Positions 32,091 through 45,845 are shown, numbered from the stretch's first letter. The stretch: DNA of 64,000 nt from Epiperipatus broadwayi (GCA_028023455.1 JAQFVV010006634.1:357159-421158); one strand, 5' to 3'. The notes: a model not told the origin generated them from the letters alone. Numbers and translations: made by a program.

Positions 32091-35000
32091 TGTAGCACTG
32101 TTATTACATTCTGTATAGAAGAAGTATAAACAACTAATGTCATTACAAATAGAAATTAATAAACTTGACTGTAATATAAAGAAAAAAACAATATTTATGA
32201 CATCTTTACCAGTGAAAATTGATTTAGTATTACAATTTTTTAAATTATTGTAGTTTTGTAAGAAAATGTCAGATTTTATGCAAAATTTGACAGTATTTTC
32301 GTAAATCAATTTTCATTCATTGACAATAAAAAAAGCTTAAAATAAAATGAATTCCTTTTTTTTAGTGTTTGCATAAATATATGATAACATTTATGATACA
32401 TTGTTATAATTACAAATCAGTTTTAAAATATTTAAAACAATCATTTGTATCTTTTTATAATATTATTCACTTATAAAATTGAATTTAAAAAATCAAGTTT
32501 AATTTATTGAAATTTAGTATAAAATAAAGATTTTATAAAAATAGAAAGTTGAGTATTTCCAAAAACTTTTACCAGTTGGTTCAGCAAAATCTGTCAGAAA
32601 CACAGAGAGAGAAACTATTTTACTATTAAAATCTCACAATAAGCTAGCTACTCATATAGATTACTGGCATGAAATGACCTGATTGCCAGAAAAACCAGAT
32701 AAATGTAGAAGTTTTCAACCCAGTCCAGTTTCCATAATCTCCAAATCTTAGTTACTAAAGAAAATGGTGTCTAGCACAAAAATATTAGGGTAATGAGATA
32801 ATACAGAAAGTCATTTTTAAAATCTCTCTGTGAATTTAAACTTGACTAATGTGAAGATCAGAGAAACTTCTGATTTCATCTCTATACTAATTTTTTGATT
32901 AAAATGATTTATCTGCTTAAATTAAATACTATGCAATGTATAAAAATTTATAAATAAGAGGATTAACAGTATATCTGTTTCTTTTTAAATAATAAAAAAT
33001 ATTAATATGTTGTTTTTTTATAAATTTTAACTTATGTATATCAAAACAGAAATATGTTAAAATTAAAAATTATTTTTTTAATACTTTAACTTAAACATAA
33101 TTACAATTAATTTTGTACATTAAAATAAATACTTTTGTTTTGAAAATTTAAATTAAATTTACATTATTGTCAAAACAGAATTAAATAAAGTTTTACATAA
33201 AATAGAGGCATTTTTGTATAATTTCAATAATTTATAGTATTTCAAAAATATTAGATTTTATAGTATTTAATAAATATTAAAAGTATTATTAATTAATCAA
33301 TTTTTAGGCCATTCCAGATTTTATTTAAAAATTTATATAAGTAAAATTTTATTTATGTATATTTCTTTTTTTGTAAGCTTTACATATATATACACACATG
33401 CTATTAATGTTACACATTGTCTGCCACATATATTACTTCTAGAAGAAATGATCCAGCTAATGCACTCATCATCCTCAGCATGTGATCTCCACAACTTAGA
33501 GGCCAGAACATTGTACAAGTTTTTTCAAACTCAAATTTTTTACCTATTTGTCTTCAAATCATTATTTAGAGAGACCACAAAGATGTTGAAGAGACTGAAT
33601 TGTAAATTAACAATGAATCAGTCAAACTACCATCCATACAAATGCTTTTTTTTTATTTACACAAATTAATAAAAATGATCAAGTAAATTTGAATATCTAA
33701 AAAGTAGCCACTTTTCTTATGGTTTTCAAGTGAATGATTTGACTGCTTCAATAATGTAAGAAGGTGAAAAAAATATTAAATTATTTTACTGATTACTTGT
33801 AATATTATTAAAAAGTCAATGTAGCTTCCAAGTTGGTGCATGTGTAATTTATATTAATTATGTTTGTTAATCCAATTATTATCCTTTTCAATTCTCCATT
33901 TATTTAATCTTTTCTAAGGCAATAACATTCTTTGTTGTTTTATTTTCAAAATATTTGACTTATGCTTAATGTTTGGTAACTGGTTTTCAAACTTTTCTAA
34001 TTATCTTTCTTATGGGACTTCTAATATTTTATCTCACTTTAATTAATTTAATATATTAATATATGAATGTTTTTAATTTAATATATTAATATACAAATGT
34101 ATAATTACAAGTATATTTTACGAAAAACATAGGGATAGTAAATAACATCATACAACAAGATATCCACAACACTTCCATTCCTTCAAAATATAACTTATTC
34201 AAGAATACAAATATATATAATTAAATCAAAAGTTCAATGTGATATTTACAATTGAATCATCAAATAAACTTGCAATTATAATAGTATAAAATATAATTAC
34301 ATGTAAAAATATATTTAATTATGAAGTTAAAAAACATAATCAAACACATATAGTTTGTAAATATTAGGTTATAATAGATTTAAAAGAATAAATTATATTT
34401 GTAATTTAAATTAACTTTCTAGTGCTGGGATGCTATAATAAGAAAAGCTTAATATTGATCTAATTTTAAATTGATCTTAGCACTTTTGATACCCATGTGG
34501 TATTATATTTATAACACTCAATGGTAGTTAGTAGGGTGGTGTATGTAAATATAGTGTAAGTTTATTTAAATTTATTCAAATGAGTTCAGTGGATTAAATA
34601 GCCAACCTTTTTGAGAGAGGAAACCAGGATTTATTTTCAGTAATGGAGTTGGAGTCACTAGTTATATGCCATGCCCCTTTAATCTGGCAGTTGGCATTGT
34701 TTATTTCAATACATGTGATGTTGACTGCCATGGGCATAAATTCATGACCCAGTATACATAGGTTTTCAAGGAATATGAATAGGTAGTTTTAGTACACACA
34801 AGCAAGGGGCAAATATTAGTAAAAATACTAATCAAAATTATTTATAAAGTTTGAGATCTAGAAGACACTGAACAGAGTCCTGATCCGTAACCTTTGAACT
34901 TTAAATTATACTGATTTGTAATTGCACTAGGCTACACAGACCAAATTAAATACTTTTCTACTCAAGAATTCATAAAAAAGTTTGAATATAAAATGACAAT

Positions 35001-35110
35001 TAGATTAGTGATCCATAGACTTTGAGAATAGAGTTCCCCATTCTACTGCAGCACTAAACAATACATGATAAAAATATTTAACTATATAATTTAATAATGC
35101 ATAAACTACA
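32091..35110. other. Long AT-rich stretch without recognised genes
   Basis: Holds two short direct units at 34042-34101 (aatttaatatattaatata). A 104-codon plus frame at 33355-33669 overlaps a 61-codon minus frame; neither shows a domain and both are judged chance. Confidence 0.5.
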
Positions 35111-35111
35111 A

Positions 35112-35115
<4 letters not shown>

Positions 35116-35178
<63 letters not shown>
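35116..35178. repeat. (TA)n microsatellite
   Basis: TA tract of about 60 bp with one ttta interruption, directly adjoining the Rep-A array on its right. Confidence 0.95.
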
Positions 35179-35184
<6 letters not shown>

Positions 35185-36000
35185 ATGAGCACAGACTTTC
35201 AAATGACTCACCACTCTCCACTCTATCACATAACCCTGATACACATATATGCAATAAGTGCTTAGATATATATTAAACCAGCAATATCAATTGGTCCAGA
35301 TTACCCTGATACACATATATGCAATAAGTGCTTAGATATATATTAAGATAGCCAATCTTCATATTTTAATGGGCAAGCTTCAATCCTCTCCACACTCCAA
35401 CTTTTCAACTGACCATTTAATTGAAAATCTGAAGATGGAACACTCATAGGCCACCCTGAAGCTAAGATTTTTGTCACATCCATGTTGACCTAAAGTCAAT
35501 CTGAACCCTCATGTACAGAACATAATCTATTTAGTACATGTACAAGAGATGGGCAGACATCTCTACTATGTAATAATTGAAATACAGGCTTATTATATAC
35601 CTGTATCAATATATATAATATATAGGGTATATGAGCACAGATTTTCAAACAACTCACCACTCTCCACACTATCTCATAACACTGATAAACTTGAACACAT
35701 ATATGTCGAACAGATAAATAATCACAATATACATATTGCATGTTAAACCAGCAATCATCAGTTGGCCCAGATTATTATCTCTACACATATATGCAATAAA
35801 TGTTCAGATATATTGGTAGCCAATCTTCATATTTTAATGGACAGGCTTTAATCCTCACCACATTCCAACTTTTCAACTGTCCATCCAATTGAAAATCTGA
35901 TGATGAAACACTCAAAGACCACCCTGAGGCATAGATTCTTGTCACACCCATGTTGACCTTAAAGTCAATCTGACCCTTCATGGGCATAATCCATTATAAT
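35179..36000 (-). repeat. Rep-A array, opposite orientation, two units
   Basis: Two head-to-tail units on minus: the first about 35179-35580, the second about 35590-36000. Each has the Rep-A core followed by the 3' half (catgttgacctaaagtcaat, gaaaatctgaagatgg). The first unit's core is rearranged: cctgatacacatatatgcaa and ttagatatatatta occur twice, 35239-35275 and 35305-35345. The unit layout equals that at 13005-14130, so the composite unit itself is dispersed. Confidence 0.8.
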
Positions 36001-36690
36001 GTAACTGGTCTCTTAGGAATGAAATCTATTTCATTTTGTTTTATTTATGCTATAATGATGTTATTTACCATCTATTTATATGTGTATCCATTTTTATGCA
36101 TATAAACAACAAAACATAGTGATATGTTTCAGCATATCGGATGAGAACATTTCTCTTTAGCATTTACAATTTAAATTATTGATACATAAAAACAATTAAC
36201 TTTATAGAGTATATTACAGTTCTTGATAAGATAATGTTTTAGTGATGTAAAACAATACAATATTTAATCATGATCTAAACTTCTAACTATAAGTATTCTA
36301 AATATTTTGAATATAATTTTATAATCATAACTGCGCATTAAACCGAACATATAACGATAATTGAAAAATGTTTATAAATGAAATGATGACTACCACTGTT
36401 GTTCTAGTTATTATTATCTAAATTAACAAAAAAGAAACAGAAAAAAAAATGAATAAAGTTCCTTAAGGCTTAATTACTTCAGGTCAAAGAAGTGGTAAAT
36501 TGTAATTTGAAAAATAAAATTAATAAAGCATTAAAAATATCTATAATTTTGAGCTTGAATGAATTTTTAAAAGGATGGAGAACTCAAATACCACAAGGTT
36601 AAAATATAATTCATTAGTCATTATTTTTTTTAATATGAAGTTTGAAAACTTTTTTAAAACTTTAAATTAGTTCTGAAAGTATATTATATA
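36001..36690. other. AT-rich DNA, no feature seen
   Basis: No gene or repeat recognised. Confidence 0.5.
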
Positions 36691-36695
36691 TATAT

Positions 36696-37716
36696 GATAA
36701 ACAAAAATGCAAGTTAAAAAACTTGCTAACGCTTGTATTTATGTCCACAGATGGCGTTCTACCAAAAACGCCCATCAAGCGTATGTTTTGTTTACATAAA
36801 CGTCAGAGTAGTTAGGATTCACTATCTCTAACTATAATTCCACTTTCAGATCATGATTTCAAGCTATTTGCTATCGTCAGTGAAAGACAGGAATAAAGAA
36901 ACTAGATCTAAATACAAACTCTGAGCGTTTATGAAACAATTTCTATTCAGTTTGCAAGCGTGAATTTTTTAGACACGTAATGTCTTCAAACTCAGCATAG
37001 CAAACCAGATAGCTATATGGGTCTGATCTCAGTTCAGCATCACCACATAGTAGAAGCCTCTGCAATCTATATCATTGCAAGAAAGACCTCAAAGGTACAT
37101 TTATGATAAACAAAAATGCAAGTTAAAAAACTTGCTAACGCTTGTATTTATGTCCACAGATGACGTTCTACCAAAAACGCCCATCAAGCGTATGTTTTGT
37201 TTACATAAACGTCAGAGTAGTTAGTATTCACTATCTCTAACAAATCTAAATACAAACTCTGAGCGTTTATGAAACAATTTTTATTCAGCTTGCAAGCGTG
37301 AATTTTTTAGACACGTAATGTCTTCAAACTCAGCATAGCAAACCAGATAGCTATATGGGTCTGATCTCAGTTCAGCATCACCACATAGTAGAAGCCTCTG
37401 CAATCTATATCATTGCAAGAAAGACCTCAAAGGTACATTTATGATAAACAAAAATGCAAGTTAAAAAACTTGCTAACGCTTGTATTTATGTCCACAGATG
37501 GCGTTCTACCAAAAACGCTCATCAAGCGTATGTTTTGTTTACATAAACGTCAGTTTCTTTATTCCTGTCTTTCACTGACGATAGCAAATAGCTTGAAATC
37601 ATGATCTGAAAGTGGAATTATAGTTAGAGATAGTGAATACTAACTACTCTGACGTTTATGTAAACAAAACATACGCTTGATGGGCGTTTTTGGTAGAACG
37701 CCATCTGTGGACATAT
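36696..37716. mobile_element. TIR element with internal tandem units of 409 and 338 bp
   Basis: tgtccacagatggcgttcta near 36748 begins an arm of about 165 bp, whose reverse complement (37548-37714) ends atggcgttc-complement plus gtggaca. Inside, units starting gataaacaaaaatgcaagtt occur at 36696, 37105 and 37443; the second lacks about 71 bp (the actataattcc to aaagaaact part) and the third is short before it meets the inverted arm. TA runs flank both ends. The element is less AT-rich than its surroundings, and no protein is encoded. Confidence 0.8.
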
Positions 37717-39105
37717 ATATATATATATTACTTTTCCAGAGTTACTTTTAGAGAATTTGATATTTTATTTAAAAACAAAAACACTTTTTAATCTTACAAT
37801 TTTCTTTATCCTCTATAAATTTAAATACGACTAACTATTGATTAGTCATTATCTTACTTTATTTTTTATCTACTAAATTCGATCCAAAATAAGGACATTT
37901 TCACTAATCTTCTTCTTCCATCTTTTTATTCATTATTTTTTCTTTAGTCCTGTCTTTTTTTCCATTATTTTTCTCTTTTAATTTAATATTGATAATTGTA
38001 TTCTTTACTATAATACTAATCACTTTTGATCTTAAAATTAAATACTATTTCCATATGTATATATTATATTTTTTTAAAAATTATCGAAACATAAATCAAA
38101 TATCAAAGTTTTATACAAGGTTTTTTTTGTTTTGTTTTGCATATATATAATTTTTTTATCTAATAAATATTTGTCAACTTCATGTGTTCACTGCACACAT
38201 ATATTGTTATAAATCATCTTTAAAAATTTATTACCTTAGGGGCAAGTAATTTTTAACTCATATTCAAGATGAAGCAATTGCAATACTTCATGACAACATT
38301 CCTATATTCCATGCTTTAGTTTTACTTTAATATGATTTTGGTGTGTTGTTTTGAAACTGAAATCACTTTCCTTTTTTTCACTATTTTGCAGTAATGTATA
38401 ATATTAATTCTGTCACATTTTTTTTGCTTAGAAATCAGAAGTAAAATTGTTAGTTTAAACAAATCTGAATGTGTCAGTATTATTGTGACCTCATACAAAT
38501 ATCACATAAATTTGAATCTTAAAACAAGCTGATAATATTGTGACACTATACAAATAAAATGACAGTCTGACTGAATAATGGATTATTTGTTATTAGGCTT
38601 TGTAGAGTGTGCTTTATTTTTTTATTATTTTGAAAGAAAAATTATAATTTCCAGTAGTTGATGCAATATATTTATGCATATTTATGTAACATATTTTTAA
38701 AATATTTATTTTAAGTCCAATATATATATAATTAGATTTTATTTCCAAATCTTTGTTTTTAAAAAAACAAATCATAAAAAAAAGTTAGGATGAAGAAAAA
38801 ACTGTTTTTACTGATTAACAAAAATTGCTTTAAAAACTTTTTTATGAAATGTTATTAGTAATAAATGTAATTTTGATTTTTAAAACATTTTTTTTTTCAA
38901 AAATAAAATTCAAATAAGAAATATTCAATAAAGAATAGGAATAATTATGATCCAATACACAACAGACAAATGTAACTGAAATTGTCACTAGAGTCTTTCA
39001 AATAAGAGGGCAGAATTCGGACTTTAAATGAGTTAACGTTGTGCACTTTTTATGAATATAGGACTTTAAAATGTACTTTTTAATTGACTATATAAAACTA
39101 ATACA
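37717..39105. other. AT-rich DNA, no feature seen
   Basis: No coding, RNA or dispersed repeat signal was recognised. Confidence 0.5.
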
Positions 39106-39133
39106 TGTGTACAATATATATATATTGTACACA
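39106..39133. repeat. Perfect 28-bp palindrome
   Basis: tgtgtacaatatata joined to its exact reverse complement. Its proximity to the TA tract at 39183 and the next fold-back suggests it is a fragment of that repeat cluster. Confidence 0.85.
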
Positions 39134-39178
39134 TTATTAATTATTTATTTTAATACTTGTTAAATATATTTGTTTAAT

Positions 39179-39182
<4 letters not shown>

Positions 39183-39232
<50 letters not shown>
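39183..39232. repeat. (TA)n microsatellite
   Basis: About 50 bp of TA directly before the TIR-F fold-back, as at 17256. Confidence 0.95.
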
Positions 39233-39233
<1 letters not shown>

Positions 39234-39239
39234 TTATAC

Positions 39240-39602
39240 AACAACAAAAATAATAAATGTAATGGGCATTAACTATTATATACAGTCTTTCAATTCACAG
39301 AAATACTTGGGTTAATTTTTTAACCCTCCTCAACTACCATTAATTTCAAAATACATAACAGAAGTAAATCTCATTAACTCAAATCCCATTTATCCTGAAT
39401 TTAATCAATTAATAGACACACTGCTAATGTTAAAATAAAGGATTTATGGGATTTGAGTTGATAACATTTGCTTCCATTACATATTTTGAATTTAACAACA
39501 ATTGAGGAGGGTTAAAGAATTAAACTGAAATTTCTTATGTGGATTGAAAAACTGTATATAATAGTTAATTACCATTATATTTATTTTTATTGTTATTACA
39601 AT
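39240..39602. mobile_element. TIR-F fold-back element, complete copy
   Basis: Left arm: aataataaatgtaatgggca, tatatacagtctttcaatt, aaccctcctcaact, actcaaatcccat. Right arm: the inverted counterparts, ending gttaattaccattatattta near 39580. Arms of about 150 bp enclose a short AT loop near 39410-39430. No reading frame. Half copies are at 17110 and 63925. Confidence 0.8.
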
Positions 39603-41900
39603 AGTTTTTAATTAATGGACATTTTATTTGTATATATATAGGGGGGTCACTGAACAAAATATATGATAGAAAATTTAAAATATATGCACAAAATATACAT
39701 TATAAAACCAAAAATATAAATTATATTTATAAAATATATTTTATGCTAAGACCCTAAATTTTTGGAATTTTTCAATACAAGAAAAAAGAATATTTATATA
39801 ATAAAGTTTGATATCTTGAAAGGTTTTAATATATAAAATGCATTCAAAATTACAAATGAGTAATTTACTGGTATAGTTTTAATGCACATAAAAAATTAAT
39901 GTTCTAAAATTATGAAAACATGTCTTTTTTTTTTCTTTCTACAAAAGCCAGTTGAAAAGGATCCAAAAGATCAAAATTCTGGATATAATTTCATGATAAA
40001 AATTAAAGATCATTGATTTCATTTTAAAGATCAACTATTTTCAAAAATGAGAATTTTACTAAATATATATTACAAAAAGTACTTCTCTAATAGTGGGACA
40101 GAAAATGAATCAGAAATTACTATTATGTTAAAACAATGGGAAACTGCAAAGAAGTATGAAATGGGCAGGGCATTGAGCTACTTATAATTTTTAACTACAG
40201 TGTTAGCGTGACAACTAGGTGCTTATATTCTAACATATCTTCCATATGTAAATTGTGGTTGAAGCATTGTCATAATATGGGAAATTAGTTTGTTTATGTT
40301 TTTAATTTTTAGTTGTCAACAATGTTCAAGATATTTTAAAGTTTAAATTGACAGCAGGGAATAATAGATATGCATAACATTTATTATATTTAGCTTCAAT
40401 AAATTTACTAATATTACAAATATGATCCTGCATTTATAATAATTATTAATTTGTGTAAAGTTTATAAGGTTAACAACAGAACTCTACATTATTCTGTCTT
40501 CCATCTTTAGTGTTTAATATTACAAGAAAAACTTAATTATAATTTATCTTCTTCATACATTAAAATGTGGTTTTTAATGTAATAAACTTGCGTTTACATT
40601 TGTAGCATAATTTATAAAGTTAAATTATGAGACATCAGTTTCTTTTTCTTAGTTTGTAATTACTGCTTTTGCATTTGAAGAGCTGTATATATTTGACTTA
40701 AATAAAAATACAATAACACATCTAAGCAGTAATTAACATGTGTTTTTAATATCTTTAATTGCATGTTTTAATTGTTATAATATTAAAAATACATTTTATT
40801 AAATCTCATTTTATTATTTATATGCCATACATTTTCTACCCTGTTTTTTTTATTTTGGTGTCCTGAAACTACCACATATAAAAAAAGTTATTTTTTTTTG
40901 CCTCCATAAATTTTCAAAATCATTACTTGTATAAAATTGTATTAATAACAATAACATTGAAATATTTTTTTCCATGTATATAGTTCTTTTTGATGCAATA
41001 TATATTATAATGCTTAACCATTTTTGAAATACATGCAACTTGTCAAAACTCTTATTATTAGTTTTGATTTATCTTGTTAAATATGAACATATTATGTATG
41101 ATTTTTCAGTAATAGAAAATAGTTCCCTATACTCAACTAGTTCATAGATTCATGAGTTTATTATATTTTATTTGTTTAATTGCTTTTTTATATTACATAG
41201 CTGGAGAAAAATATGCTGAACTAAAAGTTGAATTGAACTTTGTTTAGATATATGAATTTACCACTGATGAAGTAAAAGCCTTTATACATACACAACAAGT
41301 GATTCTGTGCATAGTTTCAAATATTATACTTGTTTATAATATTTTATTTCTATTATTATTTTATTTTTCTTATAATGTAACATTCATTTTATAATTTTGA
41401 AAGAATTAAAAATGAGAAGAATGTTATGAACTAAAAGTTGTAATGAATTTTACCAAAAATGCATGAAGATATAATTGTTAGTTTTTTTATGTATCGTACT
41501 AACCATAAAAAAATTTAAAGGTTATAATAGATTGTACTTTGACTTTGAATTTAAAGCATAAAAAAAATTCCAAATACAGACTTTTTCAGCATATAATAAA
41601 GAATTTTGTGATATATTTATAATGGTGGCATTTCACTTGTACTATATGTTGATTTATTTTTATCATCTAGTTAAATTATTAGTATTTTTTTAAAAATTCA
41701 AACTTTACTTATATCTTTTTAAATACATTCAACTCTAAGTAATATCACACATAAGTATAGAACATACAATGTTTGAAATGGGATGTTCACCTTTTCCAAG
41801 AATTTCTAGACTGATCATTGACATCTGGTTATGGAAGTGATTTTTTTTAGATTTATGAATACTGAATTTAAAGTGATTTCTAAACTAATTTGGTTTTAAA
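39603..41900. other. AT-rich DNA, no feature seen
   Basis: Featureless by eye, with no frame above 62 codons. Confidence 0.5.
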
Positions 41901-41904
41901 AAAA

Positions 41905-41977
41905 TAGCATAGTTGGTTAAAGCCTCATCTAAAATTTAATATTCATAAATCAAAAGATCACCTGTTGAATTTCTCTC
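41905..41977 (+). repeat. tRNA-like fossil with a clear A box
   Basis: tagcatagttggttaaagc is an excellent D-arm/A-box match. About 45 bases later cctgttgaatttc is a weak B box. ATCT and AGAT can pair around an insert containing aatttaatattcataaatc, the same insert seen in the tRNA-like heads at 1665 and 63200. Acceptor arms are not formed, so it is a SINE-type remnant. Confidence 0.5.
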
Positions 41978-42217
41978 AATACAGAGAACTATAATACCAT
42001 TTAAAATATTATATTTTATAATAACTTATGTGTTATTTTTAGCAATTCGATGTATTTAGAAATATATAAATTAAATTTGATTATAAAAAAGCAATCATAC
42101 ATCAGTTATATCAATAATAAATTAACATTAAAAACAAAGACATTTTAGTAGAAAGTAAATTCATTAACCATTTATCCATAAATTAAGTTAATAAGAAACA
42201 ATATTAATTTAAACAAC

Positions 42218-42668
42218 ACAAGAATCACATGATCACCATCTCTTATACTAGCACATAATTGTTATTAAACAAGGCAAAACTCTCTTCATACAGTAGCCCA
42301 ACCTGTGCCAACCAGAGTAATCAATGGATGCCAGAAGGCTTGTGCATAAAATCCCTATCTAGTGCCTACTCATCTAATATCTCCTGACTAGTTTCTGGCT
42401 TGTAGCCTTCATTAGTGAGGAGCCTTGGTGGCTTTTGGAGGGTTGCATTAGATCCTAAGATCTAGGTGCAGTGCTCTCAGCTCCAAGGCTCCTCATTGAC
42501 AAAGGTCACAAGCCAGAAACTAGTCTGGGGATATTGGATGAGTAGGCACTAGATAGGAATTTTATGCACAAGCCTTCTGGCATTCATTGATTACTATGGT
42601 TAGCACAGGGTGGCACTACTGTATGGAGAGAGTTTTGCCTTGTTTACCACATGAATTCTGACAAAGCT
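42218..42668. mobile_element. Palindromic MITE family G, long form
   Basis: Arms of about 185 bp pair from ggcaaaactctcttc / agagagttttgcct inward through tcaatggatgccagaaggct, ctagtgcctactcat, ctagtttctggcttgt and gaggagccttgg. The loop (about 42430-42480) carries ttgcattagatcctaagatc. This is the fullest copy in the window. Confidence 0.85.
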
Positions 42669-44345
42669 AATCAATATTCATCTATCTTTGTATTCAAACA
42701 TAGGCATGCAGGCAGAGAAATTAAAAAAAAACATTGGAATTGATTTACTAATAAAGCCAGCTATTGAGATATTCACTATTTTTTTAAATAGAGAAATCCA
42801 CCAATTCTGATATTTTAATTCCCCAAAACATGTAAAGATGTCAGAATAATTAAAAATATATTAATTTGAAGGACTAAATTCTGCTTTCATAAGTGACCTC
42901 TTTGTCAGATGGTATGCAAGATTTTATTTTGAGAAAAAAAATTAAGGAATAAAATGTGGATTGTTTTTGAAAAGTTTATGAGTATTTATGTTTATTTTTG
43001 CACAATAAGTGTGTAATAATTATTAAAAATGAAAAGAATACATGATTAGACATTTATTTTACAAGTATATATTTTATTTTTAAGAAGTTATAAATACTAA
43101 TATAATCTTAACAAAGAAATATAATGTTCCAGTAGATATGAATTTTCAAATTGATTGCTAATATGACTTTCTGTCATAATATATTGTATTATTGCATATA
43201 TTATTTTAAAAATGTGATATTTTAATGCATAATTCGACATATTTATCAGATATTAGTATTTATTTATTCAGATTTTAAAAACAAATGGCAATATAAAAAT
43301 ATTTTATTGTTTTTAGAAATATGGAAATTGCTGAATGGTGAAATAGTTCTTTTTTACAGTCTTAATTTTTCAGTATTTGCAAAGTTCAAATATGACTTTT
43401 TAGAATTTATTTTATTTGTACAAAATGAGTTTAATTCACTACACTTTGATATAGGATAAAATCAAATAATGAAATTTTATACATCCATCCCCAAGGAAAA
43501 CAAATCTGTCACAACTTAGTAGCAATAAGAAAGATTTTAGAAATTTTTTAAAAGTTCCAATATCATGAAAGAAAATTATAAATTAAATAAAAAAATCATT
43601 ATTTGATAAATGTTATTGAAGGCAAAATTCACAATTAAAACCTCTCAACAAATTACCTTTGATAATAAAAAAAAAACAAAAACAGATGAATAAAAATTTT
43701 AAACAGTAAATCATTTATAACTTATTCTTAAAAAAAACTCCCAAGAAAGTGTGATGCATTTTCATACAATATTAACTACATATTATTTTTGTACACTATT
43801 TCATTTTATTATCATGTACAATGATAGAAAAAAAAGTTAGGAATGACAGCATATTAGGGCAATAGAACAGACTAATACTTCTTATAGATATTTGATTTCA
43901 TTTTCATTTGCTTAATACTGTTAGATAATGACATAATCTAACACATTTATTTAATTTTATTATAGATAGTGCTTGAATATTTTACACGCTTCTAAAATAA
44001 ATAAGATTAGAAGAGTAGTAGATGGTAATAAGTTAGATGATGATGAATGATGTTGGAATTCTTCCCTTCCATGCTATTTATCCTTATAAAACAATGATAT
44101 GATTTAAATGGTTGATCATCAATAAATATTATCTCAAAATCTCACTTTTATTAAACATTATTTCTTTAAAAATGAAATATTAATTTAATACAGATTATTA
44201 AGCCACCACCCCCTCTTCCCCTCAATAAGCTTCATGGCTTCATAAAAAGTATTTGAAAAAAAATTCTAAATTTTGTCCACTATTAGAACTCTATCAAAAT
44301 CAGCATGCATAAATATTTCACTACGATAATGCTAATGATAAATTT
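42669..44345. other. AT-rich DNA, no feature seen
   Basis: No gene or dispersed repeat recognised. Confidence 0.5.
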
Positions 44346-44347
44346 AT

Positions 44348-44655
44348 CATGATCATCATTTCATATGCTTGCACATGCTATTAATAAGAGTACCAAACTC
44401 TCCATACAGTAGTGCCACCAAGTGCAAGCCTTTATAAACAATGGATGGTTGCATTACATCTTAAGATCTAGGTGCAGTGCTCTCAAATCTAAGGCTCCTC
44501 ATTGATGAAAGTCACAAGCTAGAAACTAGTCTGGGGTGTTGGATGAATATGCACTATATAAGGATTTTATGCACAAACCTTCCTGCATCCATTGATTACG
44601 AAAGCTTGCACTTGGTGGCACTACTATGTGGAGATTTTGGTATTCTTATTTAATT
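44348..44655. mobile_element. Palindromic MITE family G, asymmetric copy
   Basis: Ends ccaaactctccatacagtag and tgtggagattttgg pair, but the left arm lacks the stretch from tgccagaagg to the aggctcctca region; it jumps from aacaatggatgg straight to ttgcattacatcttaagatc. Internally deleted relative to the 42-kb copy. Confidence 0.75.
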
Positions 44656-45640
44656 AAATTTGTTATAATTATTGTTTAAGATAATGTTGTGATTTTGTAT
44701 TACTTACAATCACAAATGCGTCGATGAATATCTTCAGGTTTAATCAAAATAGTTTGAGAGGGAAAAAGTTTAAAGTCGACGATAATATTTTTTAACAAGT
44801 TATCAATAAATTGTACACTTATATATATATATAACATAATACATATATATATACTTTGTATTAGAAGGAATAAATTCTTCTAATTACATTCAGTTCAGTA
44901 TAGACAATATACTTGTACTTTTTCTATTTAATTTTAAATTTGGGAACAACTTGGTTGCACGAGAATTTTTTTTTTTTTTAAAAAAAAGATTTTTTTAACG
45001 ATTAAAAAGTCGCGACATTAAAAAAATATTACTCTTATGAAACAGCTTTAAGTATTAGAAATTAAAAAGATAATGATTTTAAATAAACAAAAATAAATTT
45101 CCATTAATTATACGTTTACGTTAATGCCATATGTTCATATTGTAAATTATATAAATTTATTAAACAATAAAAAAAGGAGAAATTTGATTTGTTTTATAAG
45201 CATTATATATATAATTGAACAGCCTTATCCATTTTTCTTAAAAATTAAAAGATTTATCAAAGGACATTCAGTATAACTATGATGCTTAAGTAGTGACAAG
45301 TAGTGATAAACTAATAGCCACGATGATCAAGAGGTATTTCTTACCTCCGTTACTTTTGCTAATGTTTGAACTGTGAATCTAATTAATCTACATAAAAAAA
45401 TAATCTAATTTAATAATTGTATCAGTTTTCATTTAATCCGTATATTTTGGTTATAATAAAAATATCATTATAATTTAGATATTCCAGATAATGACACAAA
45501 TTCAATTGGCAAGTATTGCTTAATAATGTGGTAACGTAAAGATTATTCCCCTTTAGGGAGAATGTCAAGATCTGTTTCTAAGATAATTAAAAAAAAAAAA
45601 AAGAACAATGAAAAAGTATAAACCAGCATAACATCAAATG
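44656..45640. other. AT-rich DNA, no feature seen
   Basis: Includes a TA-rich patch at 44820-44860 and a T-run/A-run pair at 44968-44988. No gene. Confidence 0.5.
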
Positions 45641-45644
45641 AATA

Positions 45645-45845
45645 CCATTTTTATGCTTACACATTGCCACCTAGTGCAAACCATAGTAGTCAATAGATGC
45701 TATAGAGCCTCAAAATCGCTATCTCATGTCTACTTATCCAATATCCCCAGATCAACTTCTAACTTATGGCTTTGCTCAGTGAGGAGCATTGGATCTTTGA
45801 ATCTAATGCATCCTCCATCTGTCACTTTTTATCTTTGTGGTTAAC
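45645..45845 (+). mobile_element. MITE family G, diverged single arm
   Basis: acattgccacctagtgcaaa, tagtcaatagatgct, tctacttatccaatatcccc and cagtgaggagca follow the left arm of the 42-kb copy at lower similarity. The 68-codon frame here is repeat-derived. Confidence 0.6.

Noticed and set aside
33333-33669. Overlapping 104-codon plus and 61-codon minus frames
   Set aside because: No motif, strongly AT-driven composition, and both strands open at once, as expected by chance.
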